The notes: generated by a model from the letters alone, not told the origin. Positions 1-8,426 are shown, counted from the stretch's first letter. The stretch is DNA of 64,000 nucleotides from Rudanella sp031411995 (GCA_031411995.1 JANOCD010000091.1:62001-126000), one strand, 5' to 3'. Numbers and translations: made by a program.

Positions 1-2
1 CG

Positions 3-2351
3 GCGCGATTTGTGTCGGGCATGGCCATGTCGGAGAATGGGCAAACGGTGGTGTATGCCCGCGAATCGGTGATCGACAGCCTGAAAGCAGGCGATGTGGT
101 ACTGCCCGGCGTGTTCACCTTCCGCACTGATACCAAGCAAACGGCGGTGATCGACACGACCGGAAAGCACAAGGTTTATAAAGGGTTAGCCGCCGACAAA
201 ACCGGGGCGCAGGTAGCCTGGATGGCCTCGGCAGACTCCGCCGGAGCCGAGCAGAAATCATTCCGGCTCTATTATAAAAACCTGGTGGGTGCTCAACCTG
301 CCGCACCCACGAGTAAGCGAAGCAAGACAAAACTGCCCGCTACGGCGGTGGCGGCTGGTGGCCGGGTGCTGGTGGCCGACACCACCACCGCTGCTTTGCC
401 CAAAGGCTGGTCGGTGAATGAGTTTGCCCCGGTGCGCTTCTCCGACGATAGCAAGCGATTGTATTTTGCGACTTCACCCGTGCCGCCCCTCATCAAAAAG
501 GACACCCTGACTCCCGACGACGAGAAGGTGAAGATGGATGTGTGGACCTGGACCGACTCGCGCCTGCAACCGATGCAGCAAAAACGGTTGAAAGAAGAAA
601 AAGAGCGGGGCTATACTACCGTTTATGACCTCGCCACCGGAACCACAACCCTGCTGGCAAGCCGCGAAGTACCAACCGTTCCGGTCGACTACAAAACCAA
701 CGCCCGTTACTGGCTCGGAATCAGCGACATGCCCTATCAGGTAGCGAGTTCGTGGGACCCCGGCCACACCGATCTGTATTTAGTGGATAGTCAGACGGGG
801 AAGAAAACGAAAATTGCCAACGACATCATGGCTTCCCAAACGAGGTTGTCGCCGGGTGGCAACTATGCTTACTGGTTCGATGAGCGCGATACCCTCTGGC
901 GGGCCTGGTCGGTAACAGAAGGCAAACGCATTGACCTGACGCGGGGCCTGCCCGACAAATTTTTCGATGAAGAACACGACACACCCAGTCTACCCGGTAG
1001 CTATGGAGCCGCTGGCTGGACAACCGACGACCGTTATTTCTGGGTGTATGACCGCTACGACATCTGGCAACTCGACCCAACGGGCCGCGAGAAACCCCAC
1101 AACCTGACCAATGCCTGGGGCCGCACCAACAAAGTGCGCCTTCGCCGGGTTGACCTTGACCCCGACGAAAGAGATATCGACCCCAACACCGATCTGTATT
1201 TGACCGGGTTCTGGGAAAGCGACAAACACACGGGCATTTTGCGGCAACGGCAGGAGCTGGCTTCGTTAGGTCAGGCAGGCAGTGGCCCGAAAACGATTGC
1301 GCCAAAGGCCAGTCTCCAGCTTCTGATGAACAGTCCGCACCGGTATTTTGGGATGAACAAGGCCAAAAACTCCCCGACGATGACATTCTATCGGGGCAAT
1401 TTTCAGGAGCCTATCAATCTGTTCCAGACCGACACGACGTTTGCCAATCAGCAGCAACTTACCCGCGTGAATCCGCAACAGGATAGCCTCCGCTGGGGGT
1501 CGGTGGAGCTGGTGAAGTGGATGGGTACCAACGGCGTTCCCCTCGAAGGCCTGCTCTACAAACCAGAAGGCATGGAGCCGGGCAAGAAGTACCCGATGCT
1601 GACGTATTTCTATGAACGCAGTGCCGAAACCCTGCCCGATTATAAGTTTCCGGCTCCCAGTCGCTCCACCATCAATATTCCGTATTGTGTGTCGAACGGC
1701 TATATGGTGTTTGTGCCCGACATTGTGTATACCACGGGCAACCCCGGCCAAAACGCCTACGATTGCATTGTGCCAGGCGTATTGAGTTTGCTCAACCGGG
1801 GCTTTGTGGATCGCGACCGGCTTGGTATTCAGGGACAAAGCTGGGGTGGTTACCAAACGGCTTATGTCATCACCAAAACCAACCTATTCAAGGCAGCGAT
1901 GGCGGGGGCCATTGTGGCCAACATGACTTCGGCGTATGGTGGCATTCGGTGGGGAACGGGCCTGGTGCGGCAGTTTCAGTACGAGAAAACCCAGAGCCGC
2001 ATCGGGGGAACGCTCTGGGAAAAACCGATGAACTACATCGAAAACTCGCCCCTGTTCTATGCCGACCGGGTGCAAACGCCCCTGATGCTGATGCACAACG
2101 ATGCCGATGGCTCAGTTCCCTGGTATCAGGGCATCGAGATGTTCACGGCCCTCCGCCGATTGCAAAAGCCGGTCTGGATGGTGGTGTATAATGGCGAAGA
2201 CCACAACCTTGTTCAACGCCATAACGCCAAAGATCTGGGAATCAGGATGTACCAGTTTTTCGATCACTACCTGAAAGATGCGCCCATGCCCCTGTGGATG
2301 AAAGAAGGCCGCAGTGCCGTAGAAAAAGATCGGGGAGAAATGAAGTATTAA
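3..2351 (+). CDS. S9 family prolyl oligopeptidase-like serine peptidase (5' partial)
   Basis: Probably a secreted or periplasmic S9 peptidase that cleaves peptides or acyl-peptides. The N-terminal half is beta-propeller-like and the last ~250 residues form an alpha/beta-hydrolase domain. The nucleophile elbow GQSWGGYQ places the serine at about residue 610 counting from the GTG at 12. The acid lies in DADGSVP and the histidine in GEDHNLV near the C-terminus. The frame is open from base 3 with no signal peptide, so the true start lies upstream of the window. The family call is firm; the substrate is unknown. Confidence 0.9.
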   Translation, partial: ARFVSGMAMSENGQTVVYARESVIDSLKAGDVVLPGVFTFRTDTKQTAVIDTTGKHKVYKGLAADKTGAQVAWMASADSAGAEQKSFRLYYKNLVGAQPAAPTSKRSKTKLPATAVAAGGRVLVADTTTAALPKGWSVNEFAPVRFSDDSKRLYFATSPVPPLIKKDTLTPDDEKVKMDVWTWTDSRLQPMQQKRLKEEKERGYTTVYDLATGTTTLLASREVPTVPVDYKTNARYWLGISDMPYQVASSWDPGHTDLYLVDSQTGKKTKIANDIMASQTRLSPGGNYAYWFDERDTLWRAWSVTEGKRIDLTRGLPDKFFDEEHDTPSLPGSYGAAGWTTDDRYFWVYDRYDIWQLDPTGREKPHNLTNAWGRTNKVRLRRVDLDPDERDIDPNTDLYLTGFWESDKHTGILRQRQELASLGQAGSGPKTIAPKASLQLLMNSPHRYFGMNKAKNSPTMTFYRGNFQEPINLFQTDTTFANQQQLTRVNPQQDSLRWGSVELVKWMGTNGVPLEGLLYKPEGMEPGKKYPMLTYFYERSAETLPDYKFPAPSRSTINIPYCVSNGYMVFVPDIVYTTGNPGQNAYDCIVPGVLSLLNRGFVDRDRLGIQGQSWGGYQTAYVITKTNLFKAAMAGAIVANMTSAYGGIRWGTGLVRQFQYEKTQSRIGGTLWEKPMNYIENSPLFYADRVQTPLMLMHNDADGSVPWYQGIEMFTALRRLQKPVWMVVYNGEDHNLVQRHNAKDLGIRMYQFFDHYLKDAPMPLWMKEGRSAVEKDRGEMKY

Positions 2352-2433
2352 TTGTAGAGACGCATAGTTGCGTCTCGCTCGCCGGATGGTTTGTTGCTGA
2401 CGCGAGTGAGACACAACTATGCGTCTCTACAAT
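2351..2433. repeat. Long imperfect inverted repeat between convergent genes
   Basis: The arms 2351-2382 and 2402-2433 are 32 bp each and differ at 2 positions, with a 19-base loop. They start at the last base of the peptidase stop codon and end 2 bases before the DUF1573 stop codon. The core GTAGAGACGCATAGTTG resembles intergenic palindromes that are common in bacterial genomes. It may act as a bidirectional terminator or be a REP-like element; there is no strong T-tract. Confidence 0.75.
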
Positions 2434-2435
2434 TT

Positions 2436-2834
2436 TTACTGTCCCTGCGCGCCAGCTACAACTTCGCCTTTGAACGACAGCGTCACGCTACCCCCTTCGG
2501 CGTTGGAATCTACCGAGATCGTTTTGTTGAACGCACCCACGGCGGCAGCGTTATACACGCCTTTGATTTCGCCGGTTTGTCCGGGCAGAATCGGAGCCTG
2601 TGAATAGGTTACGTTGGTGCAGCCACACGAGCCACGGGCACCCGTAACGATAAGTGGTTCCTGCCCTTTGTTGGTGAAGGAGTAGGTAAGGGTAACGGGC
2701 TTGCCCTGCGGAATTTTGCCCAAATCCTGGGTGGTGGTTTTCCAGTTAAAGGCGGCCATCATGCCAGAGCCAGCCAGAACCAGTGTTGCGGCTGCCATCA
2801 GCAAAGCCATCGAGAATAGAATCGTGCGTTTCAT
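2436..2834 (-). CDS. DUF1573 domain-containing secreted protein
   Basis: A small exported protein of 132 residues. The start is taken at MKRTILFS, nine codons inside the longest frame, because a clear signal peptide follows (about residues 1-24). The mature part is one immunoglobulin-like DUF1573 domain with the typical pattern LGKIPQGKPVTLTYSFTN, then GSCGCT and a glycine/proline turn before a final strand. Its biochemical role is unknown; such domains are common in Bacteroidota envelope proteins. It is transcribed away from the two-component genes at 3127-5210, and phased repeats at 2889-2927 lie upstream of it, so it may be a target of that system. Confidence 0.88.
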   Translation of the reverse strand: MKRTILFSMALLMAAATLVLAGSGMMAAFNWKTTTQDLGKIPQGKPVTLTYSFTNKGQEPLIVTGARGSCGCTNVTYSQAPILPGQTGEIKGVYNAAAVGAFNKTISVDSNAEGGSVTLSFKGEVVAGAQGQ

Positions 2835-2858
2835 GCGAGTTTGTTTTTTTGTTTGATG

Positions 2859-2866
2859 CAAACGTA
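2859..2866 (-). promoter_or_regulatory. Candidate Bacteroidota -7 element for the DUF1573 gene
   Basis: On the minus strand this reads TACGTTTG, an exact match to the Bacteroidota -7 consensus TAnnTTTG. It lies 25 bp upstream of the start at 2834. No good -33 TTG is present at the expected distance, which fits a promoter that needs an activator bound at the phased repeats just upstream. Confidence 0.45.
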
Positions 2867-2888
2867 CTGCCCGATTCGGCGCACCCTT

Positions 2889-2927
2889 GTTAATGAGTTG
2901 CGAACGTTTGTTAATGAGATGTTAACG
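2889..2927. promoter_or_regulatory. Phased GTTAA direct repeats, candidate response-regulator binding array
   Basis: The 11-mer TTGTTAATGAG occurs at 2887-2897 and 2908-2918, exactly 21 bp apart. Viewed as half-sites, GTTAATG, GCGAACG, GTTAATG and GTTAACG start at 2889, 2900, 2910 and 2921, which is about one helical turn each. OmpR/PhoB-type regulators typically bind such direct repeats. The array lies between the DUF1573 gene and the two-component operon. Which regulator binds is inferred from position. Confidence 0.5.
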
Positions 2928-2935
2928 GGGAATTT

Positions 2936-3119
2936 AAAGAGCGAAAGAGGGATTGAGCGATGACCGGGCTGGCGTTCCAGCGAAATGCCGTACTTTGTCC
3001 CACCCTCCGAAACGTCGGCCCGTCGCTCTTTCACTCTTTCGCTCTTTCACTCTTTCACTCTTTCGCTCTTTCACTCTTTCGCTCTTTCACTCTTTCACTC
3101 TTTCGCTCTTTCACTCTTT
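2936..3119. repeat. Octamer-repeat hairpin element A
   Basis: The left arm has two units of AAAGAGBG (2936-2951). After 72 bp of other sequence the right arm is 12 perfect tandem copies of the 8-bp unit CRCTCTTT (3024-3119). The G/A choice follows a five-unit higher-order pattern. The 13-mer CTCCGAAACGTCG (3005-3017) precedes the array and recurs in element B. The arms are complementary and can fold. The array ends 7 bases before the kinase start. It contains no stop codon in any frame, so long spurious frames run through it. Confidence 0.85.
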
Positions 3120-3126
3120 CACCACT

Positions 3127-4494
3127 GTGTCCCGTCGCCTGATTCGCATTCTTGTCATTCTGTCCGTGTTGTCGATGATCGGCATTTTGGCGGTGCAGGC
3201 CGTGTGGGTCAGAAAGGCGTATGCGCTTAGAGACAGGCAGTTTCGGCAGTCGGCGTTTATTGCGTTGCAAGAGGTAGCCGATGAGGTTGCCCGTATGAAC
3301 CGGATCACCCAAACCAAATACGACGTTACCCAACTCTCCGCCGACTATTTCATTGTCAACACCGAGGCCCCCATCGACCCCGTCACGCTGGAACACCTCA
3401 TCCAGGTGTCGATGCGGAAACACCATTTGATCACCGATTTTGAGTACGGTATCTACAATTGCGAGAGCGACCGGATGGTATACGGGGCCTATATCGGCAC
3501 GTCGACGGCCCGGATGCCGGTTCGGTCGACCTTGCCCAAGTTTGATCGGTTTACCTATTATTTTGGGATTCGCTTTCCGCAACAGGCCATTTTTGCGGTG
3601 GGGCAGTTGGAGGGCTGGCTCTGGTCGACGGGGGCGGTGGTGCTGTTGGTGCTGGTGTTTGGCTACACCCTCAGCGTGGTGTTGCAGCAACGGCGACTGA
3701 CCGAGGTGCAGCAGGATTTCATCAATAATATCACCCACGAACTCCAAACACCCGTTTCGACTATTCGGATTGCCGCCGATGTGCTGGCGCAGGACAGCAT
3801 CCGGCAGCAGCCCGACCGATGGCGGCAATACACCCGAATTCTGAATGAAGAGAGCCAACGGCTGCAACGGCAAATTAACAACGTGCTGCAATTGTCTAAG
3901 TCGCAGCATACGGGGTTCACCCTCCACAAAACCGATGTTAACTTGCACGAGTTGCTAACCTCGACGGCCAAAACAATTGGCGATTCGGTTCACCTGGATT
4001 TAGGAGCCCGGTTCGACGTTTCGACTAATGTCCACCTCCTGGCCGACCGCTACCATCTCGAAAACGTGATCAACAACCTGATCGACAATGCCCTGAAATA
4101 CCGCAAAACCGGCCTCGACGCACCTCCCCCTGAAATCTGGCTCCGAATCCGCACTGTAAATGGGCAACTCGAATGGTCGGTGGAGGATAACGGTATTGGC
4201 ATTGCCCCGGAACATCAGAAAGCTATTTTCAAGCAGTTTTTTCGTGTACCAACCGGCAAAGTTCACGACACCAAGGGCTTTGGTTTAGGATTATATTATG
4301 TACAACAGGTTGTGCGGGCGCACGGCTGGAAAATTAGCTTAGAAAGTCAGTTAGGGCAGGGAAGCAGGTTTATTTTAAAGAGCGAAAGAGTGAAAGAGTG
4401 TCTACCGGATAAACACACTCCGAAACGTCGCTCTTTCGCTCTTTCACTCTTTCGCTCTTTCACTCTTTCACTCTTTCACTCTCTCACTCTTTGA
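3127..4494 (+). CDS. Sensor histidine kinase, two transmembrane segments
   Basis: Membrane histidine kinase partner of the response regulator at 4491. The start is the GTG at 3127 (455 residues); the frame is open further upstream only because it runs through the octamer array. Membrane segments lie at about residues 5-26 and 163-185, with an extracytoplasmic sensor region between them. The phospho-accepting histidine is about residue 204 in THELQTP. The ATPase domain shows DNALKYR, EDNGIGIAP and GFGLGLYYV. Normal kinase sequence ends near SRFILK. The last ~37 residues, starting SERVKE, are encoded by element B and are probably not functional kinase sequence. The stop overlaps the next start (TTGA). 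Confidence 0.9.
   Translation: MSRRLIRILVILSVLSMIGILAVQAVWVRKAYALRDRQFRQSAFIALQEVADEVARMNRITQTKYDVTQLSADYFIVNTEAPIDPVTLEHLIQVSMRKHHLITDFEYGIYNCESDRMVYGAYIGTSTARMPVRSTLPKFDRFTYYFGIRFPQQAIFAVGQLEGWLWSTGAVVLLVLVFGYTLSVVLQQRRLTEVQQDFINNITHELQTPVSTIRIAADVLAQDSIRQQPDRWRQYTRILNEESQRLQRQINNVLQLSKSQHTGFTLHKTDVNLHELLTSTAKTIGDSVHLDLGARFDVSTNVHLLADRYHLENVINNLIDNALKYRKTGLDAPPPEIWLRIRTVNGQLEWSVEDNGIGIAPEHQKAIFKQFFRVPTGKVHDTKGFGLGLYYVQQVVRAHGWKISLESQLGQGSRFILKSERVKECLPDKHTPKRRSFALSLFRSFTLSLFHSLTL
4377..4492. repeat. Octamer-repeat hairpin element B
   Basis: Three AAAGAGYG units (4377-4400), a 28-bp centre containing CTCCGAAACGT, then eight CRCTCTTT units (4429-4492, one with a C variant). The arms are complementary. 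The element encodes the kinase C-terminal tail, and its final TT forms part of the TTG start codon of the response regulator. Because the unit is 8 bp, a change in copy number shifts the kinase reading frame. Confidence 0.85.
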
Positions 4495-5210
4495 AAGCAT
4501 ATATCCTCTACGTCGAAGACGATGTGAACCTGGGGTTTGTCACGAAAGACAACCTCGAAATGAGCGGGTTCGCTGTGACCCACTGCCTCACCGGCACAGA
4601 AGCCCTCGACTGTTTCGAGCCTGGCCGGTTTGACTTGTGCCTTTTAGATGTGATGTTGCCCCAAACGGATGGTTTCGCGTTGGCCCGGCATATTCGTTCG
4701 TTAGATACCCACGTTCCGGTGCTGTTTCTGAGTGCCCTCAACAGCAAAGATGACCGCCTTCAGGGTTTGCGGCTCGGTGCTGACGATTACCTGACCAAGC
4801 CGTTCAGCATTGAGGAATTGGTGTTAAAAATCGAGGTGTTCCTGAAACGCTCGGCCCATAACCGCCCGCAACCTGCCCCAATCACCCCAGTATTACCAAT
4901 TACCCAATCACTGCCCATCGGTTCCTACCAGTTCGACCCGGTCAACGGGCAGCTTCATCGGGCCGGAGTGTCTCAAACCCTCACCCAGCGCGAAGCCGAA
5001 GTATTGGCCTACTTGCTGGCCCGACCCAACACCCTTGTCCGGCGCGACGATATTCTCCGCGCCATTTGGGGAGACAACGATTATTTTATGGGGCGCAGCC
5101 TCGACGTGTTCATTTCCCGGCTCCGCAAACGCCTGTCCGACGATTCAAGCGTGCAGATCGAGAGTCGACACGGCGTGGGGTTTGTAGTTCGGGTGTTAGG
5201 GGGTTTATAA
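4491..5210 (+). CDS. OmpR/PhoB-family response regulator
   Basis: DNA-binding response regulator of 239 residues, cognate to the upstream kinase. The receiver domain (about 3-115) has acidic residues YVEDD at 7-11, the phospho-acceptor Asp53 in LLDVMLP and Lys in LTKPFS. After a proline-rich linker, a winged-helix Trans_reg_C domain occupies about residues 143-236 (LTQREAEVLAYLL ... SLDVFISRLRKRL). The start is the TTG at 4491, because MKAYILYVEDD is the canonical receiver beginning and no ATG lies nearby. The start overlaps the kinase stop, which implies translational coupling. The 3' end overlaps the toxin gene on the other strand by 6 bases. Confidence 0.92.
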   Translation: MKAYILYVEDDVNLGFVTKDNLEMSGFAVTHCLTGTEALDCFEPGRFDLCLLDVMLPQTDGFALARHIRSLDTHVPVLFLSALNSKDDRLQGLRLGADDYLTKPFSIEELVLKIEVFLKRSAHNRPQPAPITPVLPITQSLPIGSYQFDPVNGQLHRAGVSQTLTQREAEVLAYLLARPNTLVRRDDILRAIWGDNDYFMGRSLDVFISRLRKRLSDDSSVQIESRHGVGFVVRVLGGL

Positions 5211-5603
5211 ATCAACAACCCCTCCAATCAAATATGGGTCAACCAACTTTAGATTTGGAATGCGCTCAAAATCAGAGACATTGTGAGTTATTAGAGTCAG
5301 ATTATGTACCAATGCAGTAGCAGCAATTATAGCGTCCGGTAACTTCATACGCCGGGACTTTCGAATTGCGATGGTTTTAAGCACGATGGTCTCGCTAAGG
5401 TCATAAATCAAACACCCATCAACAGCTATTTTAAATTGGGCTAATTCTGGTCGAGTTTGCCCCAATAACTCGATCCGGTTAATAACTGACAACACAGGAG
5501 TACCGTCCATAACGGCATCCATAAAATCAAGCCCAGTTTGAGGATATTTTCCTCCCAGATAATCAGAAATTGCGTTGGTATCGACTAAATAGGTCTCTCC
5601 CAT
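5205..5603 (-). CDS. PIN-domain toxin of a VapBC-type system
   Basis: PIN-fold ribonuclease of 132 residues, predicted to cleave RNA and be neutralised by the protein encoded just upstream. All four expected acidic residues are present: Asp8 in VDTN, Glu45 in NRIELLG, Asp90 in KLPDAIIAATAL and Asp111 in NVSDF. The start overlaps the antitoxin gene by 19 bases, typical of a co-translated pair. A paralogue with the same architecture lies at 10270-10647. The cellular target is unknown. Confidence 0.9.
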   Translation of the reverse strand: MGETYLVDTNAISDYLGGKYPQTGLDFMDAVMDGTPVLSVINRIELLGQTRPELAQFKIAVDGCLIYDLSETIVLKTIAIRKSRRMKLPDAIIAATALVHNLTLITHNVSDFERIPNLKLVDPYLIGGVVDL

Positions 5604-5797
5604 TCTTCTCGGTCTTTGCGAATTGACTCATTAAATGCTTCGGCAGCTTCCGGCGAAATACTGCCGCGAAGTAACGACGATAGTTTGGGTTTATCGGTTT
5701 GCGCTCGTTTCAATAGCTTGATCAGATGCAGAGATTCAAGTTCCTGCAATAAGCTGATTGCTTTAGGGTTCGTTAATTCAATAACTACCGTTTCCAT
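5585..5797 (-). CDS. Antitoxin of the VapBC-type pair
   Basis: A 70-residue protein directly upstream of the PIN toxin, overlapping it by 19 bases. The N-terminal part (IELTNPKAISLLQELESL) is of the kind often annotated as an uncharacterised Bacteroidota antitoxin. The C-terminal tail, ending in REEWERPI, is probably the toxin-wrapping segment. The same tail pattern (RNEWERTI) ends the otherwise unrelated antitoxin at 10629. It probably represses its own operon. Assignment is by size, position and partner. Confidence 0.8.
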   Translation of the reverse strand: METVVIELTNPKAISLLQELESLHLIKLLKRAQTDKPKLSSLLRGSISPEAAEAFNESIRKDREEWERPI

Positions 5798-5972
5798 TGC
5801 CTTTTTATTGATGTAGTTTTCAAACCCTAATATATAACCAAAAATTCGCTTTTTCGCTAAAACAGCAAGGATACATCCTCACAACGCATGGCATAGGGTT
5901 TGTAAGGAGAGTGTGAAAGAAGGTATGCCAACCCTCATTTCCTCTTTAGATAGCATACAACCTTCTTACGTA

Positions 5973-6959
5973 ATGCTCGTTCGTTATCTATTCTTCTCAC
6001 TGCTGCTTTTGGGGATTCAATCGGCGGTTGCCCAAACGCCTGCCAAACCCAAAACCACATCGGGCAATCCCGTTTTTGCAGGTTGGTATGCCGACCCCGA
6101 AGTAGCTGTTTTTGGGAAGCAATACTGGATTTACCCCACCTTTTCGGCCAAATTCAACGAGCAGGTTTTCATGGATGCCTTCTCCTCCCCCGATCTGCTC
6201 AACTGGACAAAACACCCGCGTATTATCGACACCACCGATGTGAGATGGGCTAAACGGGCTATGTGGGCACCCTCAGTCGTTGAAAAAGACGGAAAATACT
6301 TTTTGTTTTTCGGAGCCAACGATGTTCACGAGGGTGAGGTTGGCGGCATCGGTGTGGCCGTGGCCGACAAACCCGCCGGACCATTTAAAGACTATCTGGG
6401 CAAGCCGCTCATCGGGCAAATTCATAACGGCGCACAACCCATCGACCAGTTTGTTTTCAAGGATAAAGACGGGCAGTACTACATGATTTACGGCGGTTGG
6501 CGGCACTGCAACATCGCCAAACTGAATGCCGATTTTCGGGGGTTCACGCCATTTGACGACGGAAAAACGTTCCGGGAGATAACCCCAAAAGGCTACGTGG
6601 AAGGGCCAATGATGTTTGTTCGCAAGGGCAAATACTACTTTATGTGGTCGGAAGGGAACTGGACGGGGCCAGACTATTCGGTGGCTTATGCCGTGGCCGA
6701 TTCACCTTTTGGCCCTTGGGAGCGAGCCGGCAAGATTTTGCAACAAGACCCCACCGTAGCCACCGGAGCCGGGCATCACTCCATCCTGAATAGTCCCACA
6801 ACCGACGAATGGTACATCGTTTACCACCGTCGTCCCCTTACCGAAACCGACGGCAATCACCGCGAAACCTGCATCGACCGAATGGAATTTGATGAAAAGG
6901 GGGCTATAAAACCCGTTCGGATAACGGTGGAGGGCGTAAAAGCTAGGCCTCTGAAATAA
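5973..6959 (+). CDS. Glycoside hydrolase family 43 protein, secreted
   Basis: Five-bladed propeller glycosidase of 328 residues, likely an arabinofuranosidase or xylosidase acting on plant polysaccharide side chains. The start is set at MLVRYLFF, since a signal peptide follows (cleavage after SAVAQ near 21); the frame itself extends up to 5913. Residues matching the family catalytic set are Asp41 in YADPEV (base), Asp158 in QPIDQF (pKa modulator) and Glu210 in YVEGPMM (acid). The distal GAGHHSIL motif also fits GH43. It stands alone, with no SusC/SusD pair nearby. The exact substrate cannot be told from sequence. Confidence 0.9.
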   Translation: MLVRYLFFSLLLLGIQSAVAQTPAKPKTTSGNPVFAGWYADPEVAVFGKQYWIYPTFSAKFNEQVFMDAFSSPDLLNWTKHPRIIDTTDVRWAKRAMWAPSVVEKDGKYFLFFGANDVHEGEVGGIGVAVADKPAGPFKDYLGKPLIGQIHNGAQPIDQFVFKDKDGQYYMIYGGWRHCNIAKLNADFRGFTPFDDGKTFREITPKGYVEGPMMFVRKGKYYFMWSEGNWTGPDYSVAYAVADSPFGPWERAGKILQQDPTVATGAGHHSILNSPTTDEWYIVYHRRPLTETDGNHRETCIDRMEFDEKGAIKPVRITVEGVKARPLK

Positions 6960-6969
6960 AGCTGTTCAG

Positions 6970-6999
6970 TTGGCCGTTAAGGCATTTGGGTTATTTTTG
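6970..6999 (+). promoter_or_regulatory. Bacteroidota-type promoter for the beta-propeller gene
   Basis: TTG at 6970-6972, a 19-bp spacer, then TATTTTTG at 6992-6999, matching the -33/-7 consensus. It lies 35 bp upstream of the ATG at 7035. Confidence 0.55.
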
Positions 7000-7034
7000 C
7001 ACTAATTCCAAAAAACGACTTAGTACCCCTACAC

Positions 7035-8312
7035 ATGAAAAAACAAAGTTTTGCAATTGCTCTGTCCCTGCTGGCTGGTGGCGTGATGGCCCAGCAAGGT
7101 CCGATTCAGTTTACGGCCAAAAGTATTGTGGCCCTCTCCGATGCCGATATGGCTGCTTCGGCCATGATCGACGGAAACCTGCTCAAAGACAAAGGCACCA
7201 AAGATGCGCTGACAACCATCGGCTTTCCCCTCGACCGGAGTGGAGCCAACATCTTCACGTCGGTGGTGTCGAACTCAATGACCCTGTTCGATAAGGTTCT
7301 GGCCGTCTCGAACAATGGTAAACTGGCTTTTGTGGTGGAAGGTCGCGGCCAAACCGGCGACAGTCTCACCACGCTGAAAGGGGGCCTGAGCGGTCTGCCC
7401 GCCAGCACCAAAATGTTCACAGTAGATCTTAGCGCAGGCAAACCAGCCGTTAAGTTTGGTTTTGCCGTGGGCATGAATCCAACCGCTGTCACCATCAACC
7501 CAACGGGCAACGGCCTGATTGTGGCTTCGGCAGACCCCGGCAAAGAACTCCGCATTATCGAAGTTGATGGCACGGGCAAACCAACCCGAATCCTGACAGC
7601 AGCCTCACCGGTTCCAAACGCGGTCATCACCGATTTGGCCTGGCATCCGGGCGGGCAGTTTGTGGCCTACACCATTGCCGCAACCGGCGAAGTTGGCCTG
7701 ATGAAGTACGCGATGGATGCCACCAAAAAACCAAACCTGACTCCACACGGCAAAACCGTGAAAGTGGGTACTATGCCGGGCGCGGGCAAATTCAACGCCG
7801 ATGGCAGCGCGTTTGTCATTGTTGACTCCAAAAAAGCTGCCGGTGCAGCCGGAACAGGCGCGGGTGAAGTGTTTGCCATTCAGTTTAGCACGGAAGATAC
7901 CCCCGGCGAACACAAAATTGCCTCGCAGGCTGCCACGGGCGAAGGTCCCGAAAGTGTTGCGATTAGCCCCGATGGTTCGGTGGTAGTAGTCGTGAACTCG
8001 AGCCAATCATACCAGCCGTTTGGTAATGCGGCTGTGGGTAAAAGCTCACTAACGGTTTATTCGTTAGGAAAAGATGGCAAACTGGCTCAATCAGCCGATT
8101 ATCCATTCGAGGGAATTGCCCCCCAGAGTGTTGATTTCGACCGCGCAGGCGACAATATAGCTGTAGCCGTTCCCGAATATTTAGATTACGGAATGCGCAA
8201 CGGCGGCATCGAGTTCTGGAGCGTGAAAAAAGGCGACAAGCCCACGCTAACCAAGCAAGCCGGTCGCATCAGCCTCACACGCGGTTGCCACGCGATCAAG
8301 GTTATTCCTTGA
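7035..8312 (+). CDS. Secreted YncE/lactonase-like beta-propeller protein
   Basis: Exported protein of 425 residues with a signal peptide (MKKQSFAIALSLLAGGVMAQ). The rest shows repeated propeller-blade segments such as VTINPTGNGLIVASADP, DLAWHPGGQFVAYTI and VAISPDGSVVVVVNSS, as in 6-phosphogluconolactonase-like/YncE proteins. No catalytic residues can be assigned, so it could be a binding scaffold rather than an enzyme. It has its own promoter and a strong terminator, so it is probably monocistronic. Confidence 0.75.
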   Translation: MKKQSFAIALSLLAGGVMAQQGPIQFTAKSIVALSDADMAASAMIDGNLLKDKGTKDALTTIGFPLDRSGANIFTSVVSNSMTLFDKVLAVSNNGKLAFVVEGRGQTGDSLTTLKGGLSGLPASTKMFTVDLSAGKPAVKFGFAVGMNPTAVTINPTGNGLIVASADPGKELRIIEVDGTGKPTRILTAASPVPNAVITDLAWHPGGQFVAYTIAATGEVGLMKYAMDATKKPNLTPHGKTVKVGTMPGAGKFNADGSAFVIVDSKKAAGAAGTGAGEVFAIQFSTEDTPGEHKIASQAATGEGPESVAISPDGSVVVVVNSSQSYQPFGNAAVGKSSLTVYSLGKDGKLAQSADYPFEGIAPQSVDFDRAGDNIAVAVPEYLDYGMRNGGIEFWSVKKGDKPTLTKQAGRISLTRGCHAIKVIP

Positions 8313-8371
8313 TGGATAGGAACACGGATTGAACGGGTTTAACGGATTAGAACAGATTTTTATTTTTCAAT

Positions 8372-8402
8372 CAAACGCCCGGCTATGCAAGCCGGGCGTT
8401 TG
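8372..8402. terminator. Intrinsic terminator hairpin between convergent genes
   Basis: Perfect 12-bp arms CAAACGCCCGGC / GCCGGGCGTTTG around a 7-base loop, followed by TGTGTTTTC on the plus side and flanked by an A/T-rich run on the other. It serves the beta-propeller gene and possibly the opposite lipoprotein gene. Just upstream (8322-8362) is a degenerate run of AACRGATT-like units of unknown meaning. Confidence 0.75.
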
Positions 8403-8426
8403 TGTTTTCAGCCAGGATGGGATTAA

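Noticed and set aside
1266..1856. Long minus-strand frame inside the S9 peptidase
   Set aside because: Entirely antisense to a well-supported coding region with catalytic motifs; His/Gly/Val-rich composition typical of shadow frames.
2953..3126. N-terminal extension of the kinase with SLFHSFTL repeats
   Set aside because: It is a translation of the octamer DNA array, which is open in all three frames; the kinase proper begins with its first membrane helix after GTG 3127.
8322..8362. AACGGATT-like degenerate tandem units
   Set aside because: Too short and imperfect within this window to call a repeat family with confidence; noted with the adjacent terminator.
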